A stretch of 64,000 nucleotides of DNA from Tretioscincus oriximinensis (taxonomy: Eukaryota > Chordata > Lepidosauria > Squamata > Gymnophthalmidae). The notes under the pieces are model-generated. The model searched no databases. It was given only the letters and a program-made list of their open reading frames with translations, and was not told the DNA's origin. Positions 51,301 through 61,377 of this stretch are shown here, piece by piece (position 1 is the stretch's first letter; each line of letters begins with the position of its first letter). Both the position numbers and the translations under genes were made by a program. The stretch covers positions 62,001 to 126,000 of the forward strand of contig JAJVDF010000164.1 of NCBI GenBank assembly GCA_022410635.1. Direction: 5' to 3'.

Positions 51301-54300
51301 TTCAAAAGGAAAAAATGAATCATTAGATGATACAGGGCTTTCTAAAAGTTTCAGGGCAATAAAATCACCATTAACAGCCAGTTGTGGAATCAAAAGTGTG
51401 ATAGTACACAATCTAGTTGACCTCAGTAACCAGGTGGCTATAATTATATAGGAAGGCTGTTCTAATTTCTGTGAGAAAAGTAGCCAGTACACAATTATCA
51501 GTGAAGTCACTATGGGATGCCATATCATGGATCCAAAGGAAAAGAGTGCAAATGGTGTTTATATTATGGGTTTTCTTAAGTACGATTGCTGATGTATTTA
51601 AAGGATTGTTCTCCTTGGAATAAAGGTGGCCATGGTTACGACTAAATTCTGCCATAATTGGTTCCTGCTGTAACAGTGCTGGTTGACAGTAACATGGTTA
51701 TAGAAGCAATTGAATCAAACACTTCTGTTCAGAGTAAGCTACTTTTTGTGGTCTGACTATGACATAGTAAGAGAGATGACATCACAAAAGCACACTTTGC
51801 AGCCATTCTTCCTTAGAACTACAGAAATCACCTGATTCTCAGATATTAAAATCATGTTGGCATTGCATGACAAGTTACCTAAGACTTGGCAGGTACATAA
51901 GTGATGAAAAGACTTCTGTGAAAAAGTCTTCTGGGTTTCATAAAGTGCCAGAGAACTATATGCTTTTAAAACCGTGTGTTGAACTGCTTTCTTTTGTCTA
52001 ACCGCTTCTTTTGTCTATTAAGATGTTTTCTTGATGTTAGGTCTTTCAGTTTCAGATTCTACTGTAGAATTTGTGTTCATTGCTTCCATGAGTCAGTCTG
52101 TCCCTGCCTCCCATCTTTCCTAACCCCATTTACCATCACTGTTTTCTAGCCAGGTTTTTTTTTTAGTGCATCCTGTCTTTTCACTATATAATCAAAGTAT
52201 TTGAGCTTCAATATTTGTCTTTCCAATGAGCAGTTAGGGTTGATCTCTTTTAATATTGACTTGATCTTACAATCTACTTATAGGAGCAGAATCCACTCCC
52301 GATCCATTCATCACTCTCTTGATGCAGTAGAGACCAGAGGCTCACAACAATCAGTGGTTGTCCACATTTTAGGTGTAGGTGGGGTTAAAGTTGACAGTGC
52401 AATGGTGGGATGGAGATCCAGTCAGTTATGTTCTAGTTCCCAGTCCTGGCAGATGGAAGTGAGATCATTACCAATGCTATCTTGCTCATTATCATTCCAC
52501 TTGAATAACTAACTGGGCCTTTGGGTGAGTAGATGGATAAGGAAAAAAAAGTTGATTTTCATACATTGTTATCTTTGTTTAAAGGAATCCAATGGACCTA
52601 CAGATGCTTATGCAGCTATTGCCAGAGCTGATCGATTGACACAGGAGCCAGAGAGCATTCGTAAATGGCGAGAAGAGCAGAAAAAGCGATTGCAGGAGTT
52701 GGGTAGGAGAGACAATGTATTGTGGGGATAGAAATGAGAAATACATAAATAATTAAGATTAATGTTAGGGGGACCATGTTGCTACAATATAGTGTGTAAG
52801 CAAGGTCCAAAGTATTAATAGTAAAAGAATATTAAAAGCAAGAGCATATTAAATCAAACTGAATTAAGCACAAATATAATCATTTGGTCATTCCTGGCAA
52901 TTTAAGTACAAATAAAATCTAGAAGTATCTAGAAAAAAATGAAACATGGAAGAAAATCAGCCATGATATTTTTATGTGGGAGAAGGAAAACAAAAAGAAG
53001 ATAGGAGAACTATGTCTGTTGAAGCAATGTTTAAGTAATATTATAAAAAGAGTGAAAGACTTATGGAAACATATCTGTCTCCTATTAGATGCTTCTTCTA
53101 AAGTATTAGAACAAGAGTGGCGTGAAAAGGCCAAGAAAGACTTGGAAGAATGGAATTTACGGCAGAATGAGCAGATGGAGAGAAACCGAGCCAACAACAG
53201 GTACAGTTGAGGGGNAAAAATCTAAAGTATTTTGCACAGGGGGAATGGATGAATCCTTGTAGCAAATAGACTTTTGTTGGTGGGATGTCTGTAATGTTGG
53301 GCCAGGCTAAACAACTTGTAAATACATTGCAAAATAGAGACATACTGAACTAGTTCTAGTTCAAACTGATTTTGGTTCAAAGGTGTTTGAAGAAAAAATA
53401 TTAAAGCAGCCCTTTTAGTTCTTTTTGAATATAGAAAAAATGCATCCTTAACCTTGTATTAACGTGGCCATTAATCACACTGTACATAGCACTGCAACAT
53501 TAACAATGTTTAACTGCGTCAAATACTTTTAGCAACGGATTCCCAGTGGTTCAGGGAGGTAAGTCTCTTTAGTACAACCCACAAGGTATAGACAACCATT
53601 ATCTGCCTCAACTTTATCTCATTCAAACATTCTCAAAGTAGTTATTAAAGACATCATGGTAGGTCTAGGATTCAGAAGATTTATTACTGTTATTTCCAAG
53701 AAACCAACTCCTTTAACTGCTTTAGGACTGCAGTATTTATTCTGTTGCTGCTTCTCTCTCAAAGAGCACTAACCCATCTCTCTCTCTTTAACTCTTTGCT
53801 GCCTCTCTGCTCTGCACTTTCTTCTGTCTGTGGGTCACACCATAGGATTGCTGACAAAGCCTTTTACCAGCAGCCGGATGCCGATGTGATTGGCTATGTG
53901 TATGTTATTCTTGCTCTTATATTTGTGTCTTTTTTATGGAGAATCCTCAAGCCCAAGTTTGCATTTACTTTTTGTCAGATACTTTACTGTAAAAAAGAGT
54001 AGAATGAAATAAATTACAAATGATCAGAACAATTCTCTCTCACTAATATTTGCACATTTGCCACTAATGAGATTTGTGTATCTGTGACTAAGGGTCTGCT
54101 ATTGTGAAAAAACTAGTCCCCAAACATGTGTGTGCTCACATTTAGGTGTGGAAAATAGAAGTTTTCCTGGAATATCTTGGTCAAGGGGTGGCTAGAGAAA
54201 TTAAATGTATTTTGCCCTCCACCATTCATAGTAAAATCCCATTTTGCCAAAACACAATCTCAGCGAATGGGTGATTGCTGCACAGCAGTTTGATAGTGTT

Positions 54301-55934
54301 GTCTCCCTATCCTCTTTAGAAAGCTCTGCTTTATTGCACTGCTACTTTTATTTCTTTGAGAAGTAAGAAGGTCCTCTGAAGCACTTGGAGCCTTCACACA
54401 ATCATTTTTCAACAGAGAAACTAAGGAAGAGCAAAATTATTTATGGAGCATAATATACTGCTCAGAACAATTAAGGGAACACGTTAACATAACAGTGTAA
54501 CACTAAGTGTTCCCTTAATTGTTTTGAGCAGTACATATAGATGTATGGAGGTAGAGGTATCTTAGTAGGTTCTCCTCATTAACTCCTCTGGATTCCCTGC
54601 TCCTCAACTCTAATAGTAGTACTATCAGCAAGGTATTCTTCTTTCTCTTTCCCTCCTATCTTCTTCTTATCTCCCTTGTATCTCCTTTGTGAATAAGTGA
54701 AACTGTATAGAGAATTGCAGATGAAAAGGAAAAGTATAGTTTATTAAGTGGAAGGTCCCTAGCATGATGATGATGATATCACAATGGTAGTCATTTTATT
54801 CCATAAATACTGTTAGTGCTGTTTCTTATGCTAGGACAACAGAAAAGGAGAGTTTTAAGTCTTTTCTGCTCTAGGACTTATTCCAAATTATATCACAGAA
54901 TAGAGGCTAATGCAGGTTACCCAGGGCCTGTCATAATCTGACCTAGCCTATGGGAAACGGGTCCCTTTTGGGGGAATATAAACCAGAATGCCCAGAATAA
55001 GGGCCTCTGAGGAATTACCTACTAGAAAAAGGATTTACAAAGTATTTTTGTTCCATTTTTATTTAAACAAACCTGTGGTATTCTGGTATCATTTTGTTAG
55101 TGCGCTCCCAATTTCAGAGGGTGCTGGCATATGACATATAATATCTGTGTCTGATTTGAACTGCAATTCATGCATTAAATGGATTAAAGATATATTATTT
55201 TTAAAAAATCCAGTTTTAACGGAATGTAGGTATAGGGGGCCGGACTAGACAACAGGGTTGCTGCTGCTGCCTCCTCCCTTCCCCTCCTCTCCCACCTCTC
55301 CTCTGCCGCTGTGCTCAGATGCATTCTGTGTAGAATTTTCAAATATTGGGAGATTTAGTGAGAGGGAGCGTGTATTTCCTTTTCTCTTTCTTTTGAAATT
55401 TTGCACCCAGGACTTGGGCCCTGTGACCTATGCTAAACCACTACCTGGTGGCTCCAAGACCAGCAACTAATGTCCATACCTGTATACTATGTTTTCCTGT
55501 ATTATACAGAGCATTTGAAGTTGGNCTTGCAGCCCATGCAAACTTTGGGGCAGGGACTGTGTGGACTAGTGCTATTTTGCAGATGACATTGCATCTTGGT
55601 GGACCAGCAGGTCTACCTAGTCTTGACCTGTTGCTTCTTGTGTTCCTTCAGATCAAGAAGCAAACAGGATTGATCATATTTTCCGCTGTGTTGAGATAAG
55701 GAGAGCTGTGTGGTTGCTGCTTGCTTTTTTGAGTCTACATCATTGTTTTCTTGCTTTTTCAGAGCTTCTGAGGAAGCCTTCCTTAAAGAGTCCAAGGAAG
55801 AGACACCTGGCACTGAGTGGGAGAAAGTGGCACAGCTCTGCGATTTCAACCCCAAGNGCAGCAAGCAGTCAAAGGATGTGTCGCGCATGCGCTCTGTGTT
55901 GATCTCCCTGAAACAGACACCTCTGGCCCGTTAA
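42146..55934 (+). CDS. CLTB: CLTB: clathrin light chain b, complete, with neuronal exon
   Basis: Six exons join in frame to 236 codons plus stop: 42146-42353, 46157-46203, 52585-52702, 53089-53200, 53846-53899, 55763-55934. The product is a cytosolic light chain that binds the clathrin heavy-chain hub and regulates coat assembly. Seen: MADDFGFFSSSESG with Ser11 and Ser13, known LCb phosphosites; the invariant QQESEIAGIENDEGFG; TVNGDVFQ; a heptad-rich heavy-chain-binding helix (about 95-165); the 18-residue neuronal insert IADKAFYQQPDADVIGYV; and the C-terminus ending LKQTPLAR. Skipping the insert keeps phase (218 aa). The Gly/Ala linker 46-70 is longer than I recall for human LCb. One N makes residue 211 (NGC) unknown. 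It is divergent from FAF2 and convergent with HIGD2A. Confidence 0.97.
42431..42453. repeat. (CGG)n repeat in CLTB intron 1
   Basis: Seven to eight CGG units about 80 bases past the exon 1 donor. Confidence 0.9.
43142..43215 (-). repeat. L2-type LINE tail fragment (minus) in CLTB intron 1
   Basis: AAAACTTATATCCCACTCTT GGATAGGAAGTCCCAAGGCA is the complement of the tail consensus seen in the SINE and LINE copies. Confidence 0.55.
43216..46156 (+). other. CLTB: CLTB intron 1, remaining part
   Basis: No exon, RNA gene or confidently named repeat was found. AT-rich sequence with a short ATTAATTTATTAATTAAT tract near 45.03 kb. Confidence 0.5.
46157..46203 (+). CDS. CLTB: CLTB exon 2
   Basis: Residues 70-85 (ADFDSAGATVNGDVFQ), a 47-base exon. 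Acceptor TTGCTCTGCAG, donor CAG/GTAAGA. Confidence 0.95.
48105..48499. mobile_element. hAT-like non-autonomous element with target-site duplication, interior unresolved
   Basis: TTGTACC flanks both sides (48098-48104 and 48500-48506), as expected of a 7-8 bp target duplication. The termini CAGTGCTTTTTTTCT and, inverted, GAGGGCTTTTTTTGT are similar, and GTGACGGTA recurs in inverted form inside each end. The middle is lost in an N run. Confidence 0.6.
48159..48389. other. Assembly gap (231 N)
   Basis: Run of N between GGCGAGGGGGGG and CCTGCCGCTAAGGCCCC; the GC-rich homopolymer flanks suggest a sequencing failure inside the mobile element. Confidence 0.99.
50161..50347 (-). repeat. tRNA-derived SINE (minus), near full length
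   Basis: Minus strand: GCCAGTTTGGTGTAATGGTT (box A), GTTCAATTCCAC (box B), CTCTCTCAGCCCCACCTACT, TTGTGGAAAAAGCAACGAAA and a tail toward TATTATTAAC. A segment of the body after box B is deleted. Confidence 0.85.
50655..50745 (+). repeat. L2-type LINE 3' tail (plus)
   Basis: TTTTTATTGTTGTGAATTGC, CTGAGACATTCGAGTATAGG and a TAAATAAATAAATAA terminus. Confidence 0.65.
50815..51168 (+). mobile_element. L2-type LINE, ORF2 3' end and tail (plus)
   Basis: ACTAGACTGCTGCAACTCAC corresponds to the LDYCN motif region. CAGAATGCAGAAACTTCATA, GCGCTTCACTGGCTACCTAT and CAATTCAAAGTGTTGATGTT AAAGCC follow in L2 order, then a TTTTTTATTGTTGTGACCCA tail ending in AATAAACACATTT. Confidence 0.7.
52585..52702 (+). 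CDS. CLTB: CLTB exon 3 (start of heavy-chain-binding helix)
   Basis: Residues 86-124: ESNGPTDAYAAIARADRLTQ then EPESIRKWREEQ and RLQEL. Acceptor TTTGTTTAAAG, donor TTGG/GTAGGA. Confidence 0.96.
53089..53200 (+). CDS. CLTB: CLTB exon 4 (heavy-chain-binding helix)
   Basis: Residues 125-161: DASSKVLEQEWREKAKKDLE then EWNLRQNEQMERNRANN. Acceptor TCCTATTAG, donor ACAG/GTACAG. Intron 3 before it is only 386 bp. Confidence 0.96.
53738..53845 (+). promoter_or_regulatory. CLTB: Extended pyrimidine tract before the neuronal exon
   Basis: About 100 bases rich in CTCTCTC, TTCTC and TGCTTCTCT run up to CATAG at the exon. Such CU-rich stretches are typical binding sites of the repressor PTBP1, with TGC motifs favoured by SRRM4. 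This would fit neuron-restricted inclusion. Binding is inferred. Confidence 0.5.
53846..53899 (+). CDS. CLTB: CLTB exon 5: neuron-specific 54-base cassette exon
   Basis: Encodes IADKAFYQQPDADVIGYV, differing from the human insert I recall by one residue (V for I). Donor ATGT/GTATGT. Its 54-base length and phases allow clean skipping. Confidence 0.95.
54456..54533. mobile_element. Tc1/mariner-like palindromic MITE, copy A
   Basis: CTGCTCAGAACAATTAAGGG AACAC at the left is inverted as GTGTTCCCTTAATTGTTTTG AGCAG at the right, around a roughly 24-base centre, with TA on both sides (54456-54457 and 54532-54533). These ends resemble TIRs of widespread vertebrate Tc1-type transposons. It lies in CLTB intron 5. 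Confidence 0.8.
55763..55934 (+). CDS. CLTB: CLTB exon 6 (C-terminal domain)
   Basis: Residues 181-236: ASEEAFLKESKEETPGTEWE, then KVAQLCDFNPK and SLKQTPLAR, stop TAA 55932-55934. Acceptor CTTGCTTTTTCAG. Position 55857 is N (codon NGC; Ser in human). Confidence 0.96.
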
Positions 55935-58900
55935 TGACATTGCAGAGGCCGGGGCTGGGGTGAGGATGTGGGCTGCTGCTTGGGCAGCAGATTTGGCTAT
56001 AGCACAACCGGCGTAGCTTTCAATCAGTGGGAGGGATGAAAGTACCTCACTCCTGCCCCAACCCCTCTCCTCAGTATGCTTGTCTCCCAGATTGGGTGGC
56101 TGCCTGTACCCCCTCCCCAATTGATTTTATTTTGCTTAAAAGGTGCATTGGTTATCTTTCTACACATATTTATTAACTGTGTGATTCCTTGGGCAGCTGC
56201 TCTTCCCAGTTCCCATACTTGCTGTCTTCAGGAAAGAAACACTCCCTGTTACAGTGCTGGAGACATTCAAAGCTTTTCTAACCTCAAACTTGCCCCTTAT
56301 TCCATAAAGTATGGTTGGTAGTTAGATTAAGTTCACCTTTTCAGTACTTTGCACCACCTATAGAAATCAGCAACAGCTCTGATATTAAAAGTTATAAGCA
56401 AAATTCCTGGAAAATCTCCACATTGTTACAGACACCAAGTATAATAAGCATCTGCTCCTGGGAATTGCCTAAATCTGGAGAGCTCGGAACTGTGACATTC
56501 TAACCACACCGCAGAAAATAAGACCTGTTTGAAATTAGGAGAGTCCGAGCTTCCTGGCAGACTTGGGAACCCAAAGCTGTTTCTCCCTCCCATTATTCTT
56601 CCTTATTTGTAAATTTGTGATTCCTGAGGCCACATTATTCTGTATTTCCACAGAACTAAATGCTGAGACATGATACAGAGGAATTAACTGGATTTAATTT
56701 ATAATTACTTTTTGGCATTGTCTTGGACATGTAGACTAGTAAAAAAGAAAGANGCTGCTTTTCTGGCAAATATTTCTCCTTATGATTGCAACGGATATAT
56801 CTTAAGCAGCATAGTAAACCCCTAAAGAGTCATGCCTTGTAATCGCCGCTTCACCAAGTCAGTATATCTAGATTTAGTACTGTCATTTGCATCACGTCAT
56901 ACATATTCTCTCAGAACTGTAGACTACTATAGTGAGCCTTTCTTCTGTAAACGTGCACAAAACTGCAATTACTACAGTACTCTCCACATCTACTGAGGTG
57001 TAGTGGTAGCCCTGGGACAGTGAGGGGAGGAATGAGATTGTAGCTGGAAGCCTTGCTTTGAGACTCCTGATCTGTGTTTTAAACCACAATGGATGAAAGG
57101 GAGCTTTGCAGCTGACATCTTAATGTGTACAGTGGGGATTGTTTTTATATATTATGGTCAAGAACTGCTTATTGAAACTGACGAACCAGTGTTTTACTCA
57201 AAATGTCCTTTACTAATTTGTTTTTTAAATCAGTTAATCCATTGGATGACTAGATTTTGCTGAAATGATAAACTATTTTAACAATGATGCCTTTCTGAAC
57301 TTTAGCAGAGATTTTTAACAAAGTGCTTAATGTTCCAGTTCAAAAAATGTTCTGAGTGACCAATCTGACTGGCCTACCCACATGTAGAAGAGTATAGAAT
57401 GCAGCCTTGGTCTTTGTTCTAAGGAGTGTTTTATTTTCTAAATATTTGGGGATTTATTACTCTTGGCATTAATCTTCCCAATGTCATTAATTTTCCCAGT
57501 GCAGCCAAATGTTGAAAAGCAGAAAAAGATGGAGTGCAAGCTCCATTGAGAAGCGTCCAATTTCACAGGCATATGTGAACAGAAGATTCAGTGGGTGGTG
57601 ATTTTTTAGTATTTATTCTTTTACATAAATAACTNTTTCTTCCTTTACACCCGGAGGGAAGACAATGTATTGTACTTCTCTCTCTCGGAATCTGAGCTGT
57701 GCTAAAAGGCTTTTTGCCTTTTATAATGAAGAATCTTCATCTTACAAAATTGTACACGAGGTAACTTCAGAATTGGATATCAAAAGCCGCCGTTAGTTGT
57801 GGAGACTGAAAAGGTTTTGAAGCACAAGAAAATCCAGTCAAGGATATCAGTATTTTTAATGACAAAGGCTGAAATCCATTAAAATTTAGCTGTCAAGCAC
57901 AGTGTGGGTATTTTACACTTACCATTTGTTTTAGAATGATCCCTAGTGCCCGTACTCCAAGCCTGGCACAGGGAATGGGACAGCTTCTTTGCACATTCTG
58001 CAGCAGAATGGAAGTGAGAGGCTAATGGGAAACTTACTCAAATTCTGATTTTCAAATCTCTGTATCACATAGTCCAGAAAGCCCTTCCTTGCTGCTTCTG
58101 GAGGAAAATAAGTTCCTTTGTCTAGAGGGAGGAGGATCAGATCTATTTGGACCAGAAGCCTGAACAGTATATTTGTACATCAATGCACATCTTTCCAGCT
58201 ACCAAATGTGGGCTGATTCTTTGACCTCCACTGTAGGTATTTTATAAGCACAACTTAGGAATTGACAGGCCATTTGAGGTCACAGTGAGCACTCTGGTAT
58301 GCAAATGCACTTGTCTGATTGTTTGCTGAAAATGTTCTCAAACCCAAGTGTGAAACCACGCTGTATATGGATTATCTGCTCTCACCTCTGGGCTCAGGCT
58401 AGTTAGGTAGGGAACTAGTTTTGCAATTAATTTAAAAGTGTATATTATTTAAATTGTTAAGGTCTTCATATGGTGACAATTTGATAATTTTTACACATGG
58501 TGAACAGACAAGATTGAAATTCTTGCTCTAGACAACACTCTCAATCACCCCCTCCTTCAAATTTGGATTTTTTTTCAGAGACTGTAGCCAGTTCTCCACT
58601 TAACTGTGAGGAACAGCCACAAAAGACCATTTCTGGTTTGTGAACATACAGAAACCGTTCTCGCTTTGGGCCCAGGAGCTTCTCCATACCTGCCTCAGCA
58701 CAGAAAAGGTGTGAACTGGGATATGCAAGTTCTTTTGTATCCTGATTATGCACTCCCCTGTCTATTCTTCGCCACAGTTAGCCAAGAGTTGCCATGTACA
58801 TTGCATGAGAGTGGATGAACAGATTGGGATGCAAAAGTCTAGAATATCGTGTTTACACTTGTACCTGGCCTTTTCCCCCACTCCGGGACACTTGTGGACA

Positions 58901-61020
58901 ATTTTTAACTATCTATAGGAGTTAGACCTGGGGAAAGGCTCTGGCTACTGATCATGGTGCGAATGCTGTGTTCCCTCTAGTCTTGTCCCTAAAAGATAGT
59001 GGAAAGAGATTTTATCATGTTGATACTTCACTTGTAGAAAGGAATGAGAAATACCATGAAGATTTAAAATAAATAAAAAAGGTTATTTAGGCTGTGTCAC
59101 GTCTTCCAGTGAAAGTGACAAGAGTTCCCGTTAAAAGTAGCCATGGTTTCTGTTAAAGATTATACTTTTTTACTGATCAGAAAGGCAACAGATAGGTAAG
59201 CAGAATGACGCAGAGCTACAGCTTTTTAGGATGTAATATAGGACTTTAAAAAAATTTCTAGCAGGTGTTTTTCCACTCATGTTTTGGACTTAATGTACTG
59301 CTGATCAACCATTTTTTAATCTGAAATGTGATGTATGTGGCCATCATGCTATAACTATCTGCTTGGGTCACTGTTGCTCGAAAAATAGTGGAAGGAAAAG
59401 TATCTGCACAGATTTTTTTAGGCATGCTTCCTAACACTGTCCTTCAGAATACTGCACTCACACAGAAGATGAGCATCTAGTATTTTAATTTGTTCTGAAG
59501 AGATAGTGATATGCACTTTCATAACATGCAGTGATATGAAAGAGAAATTTCACACTGGTAGCCGTTGTCTTTTTCATCATCTGCTGAAGAGAAGATCACA
59601 GCACAAAATAGACTCCAAGGCTACAATTGCAATGCCATGACTATCTAGTCAGTTGTTATAGCCTCTGGGAATCGAACAGAACACTTATTCAGCCTTGTAT
59701 TATGGGGTCAGTTTTTGCACTGGTATACTGTAATACAAAACAGCCCCGGTTTGGAATGCCCCAATCAGCCAAGAATTTCACTACTACGCACCTTCTGCTC
59801 CGAGTGGCAGCAACGGTAAACTGGGATGGCACTAGGAGGGCAGCAGCTTGGCCTGCAACTGTCCTGTTCTGAAGGCTTCACAGTCACTTTGTTAAATNAT
59901 CTATTACCAATAAACTGCCACTACTCCAGAAATTGCTTCAAGACTCAACATATTTTTCTACTATGCTTCTGTCTGATATAATGAAGAAAACAAATGGTTT
60001 AACTTATGCCTCTTTAGGTAGTGCCAGTTTCTATCCGTTGTTATGCCTGGTCTTTGGCCAGACAACAGGTACTGGAGTCCAACAACAAACTCAAGACCTA
60101 TGCATAAGGAAGATACCTGACTGAATATTTTCTGTTCTATAGAACTGGAAATAAATGTGGGTGCTCTTGAACACAGGAAAAAAATCATATTTAACTGCCA
60201 AGAATAGCTCTTCACTGGATGCTTCATAAAAAATAAACAGACACATAAAAACATGCCTTGCTCTGGGCTCCACTTAACAATATTAGCTAGACTCAGCTCA
60301 ATATTGTGCAAATTGGGCTTGCTNAACCTGGATGAAAGTAGCACATTTCTACAATGGAACACTTCCATTGGGGTTCCATACAAGCCATTTTCAAACTCAT
60401 GGAATGNCTTTTAGTATGATACATATTGAAAAAAGTCTCCCACTTAATTCTCTTATGCACATTCACTTGTGTTCAAGACATTTGTTTTAGTTTTATAATT
60501 TAAACTTTGCTCCACATATAATTGGTAGTAGCAATGTGTTGTTCTCATAAGAGGACACTGAACACAAAAGAACTATACATACTCTTAACTCTCTTATTTA
60601 CTAAAAAAAACCCCACTTAATTAAATAAAGAATTTCATGATATAATTTCCTACTTGTTTTAAAATACAGTGGTCTTGATTTTTTTTAAATGTCAGCATTT
60701 GGTTAGCAGCTGATATAAGAAAACTGCCACTAATGTGTTTAACACAGCAACACTGATAAGAGCAAAAGGCTAAAATGTACCATCTTGTTACATATGAAAG
60801 TAGACTAGGAAAAAGGTTTGATCTATATAATTTCTGAAGGTGAATCCATGTTAAAAAGGTCAAAGTATGTATCTGTCACTTTCAGTCCTTTGGTCCTGCA
60901 ATACATTTCATGCCATCTCCCATGCTTACAGAATATTAAAGCACCTCTTATAATAAGCGTTATTCTAAGATGGTAACCTTCTTAGCAAAGTGAGGTGTAC
61001 AATACATCTACATTAATGCA
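55935..61020 (+). other. CLTB 3'UTR and CLTB-HIGD2A interval
   Basis: The CLTB 3'UTR starts at 55935; its end is unclear. Candidate signals are ATTAAA at 56384-56389 and AATAAA near 59.07 kb and 59.91 kb. No other gene, RNA or named repeat was supported in the interval. HIGD2A converges from the right. Confidence 0.5.
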
Positions 61021-61041
61021 AAATACAATGGTTGAATCATT

Positions 61042-61047
61042 TTTAAT
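61042..61047 (-). promoter_or_regulatory. HIGD2A: Candidate HIGD2A polyadenylation signal ATTAAA
   Basis: Minus-strand ATTAAA about 165 bases after the stop, which would give a short 3'UTR. Confidence 0.45.
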
Positions 61048-61210
61048 GTATTGAAATTATAACGCTTGGAAAGATGGAAGCCTCTGATTTTCCAAAGTAA
61101 TTTCATACATATCACTAGGACACCATAACAGAAGACATGGCAAGTGCCTTGACCATGACAAAATGACCAATTTGCATCCTGTGTGACAAAGGTTAGTCAC
61201 ACAAGTAAAG

Positions 61211-61377
61211 TCACTTATGTGATTTTATTGCTGTAACCACAATACCCACCACCAAAGCAGCAACAGTAAAGCCTTGGGCTAGAACACGTGCTCGCATCAT
61301 AATCTGAGACTGCCGAGTATTGCCTTTCTTGAAGGCGATAAGTCCATAGGTCAAAATCCCTGCTGTTGTAAGGCAGC
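61211..61377 (-). CDS. HIGD2A: HIGD2A exon 2
   Basis: Residues 50-104 and TGA at 61211-61213. Acceptor CTATCCTTTAG. Contains both predicted membrane helices. Confidence 0.95.

Larger units (their letters stand above)
46204..52584 (+). other. CLTB: CLTB intron 2 (6.4 kb)
   Basis: Holds an inverted-repeat element with an internal gap (48.1-48.5 kb), a SINE (50.2 kb) and two L2-type fragments (50.66-51.17 kb). The rest shows no recognisable feature. Confidence 0.6.
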
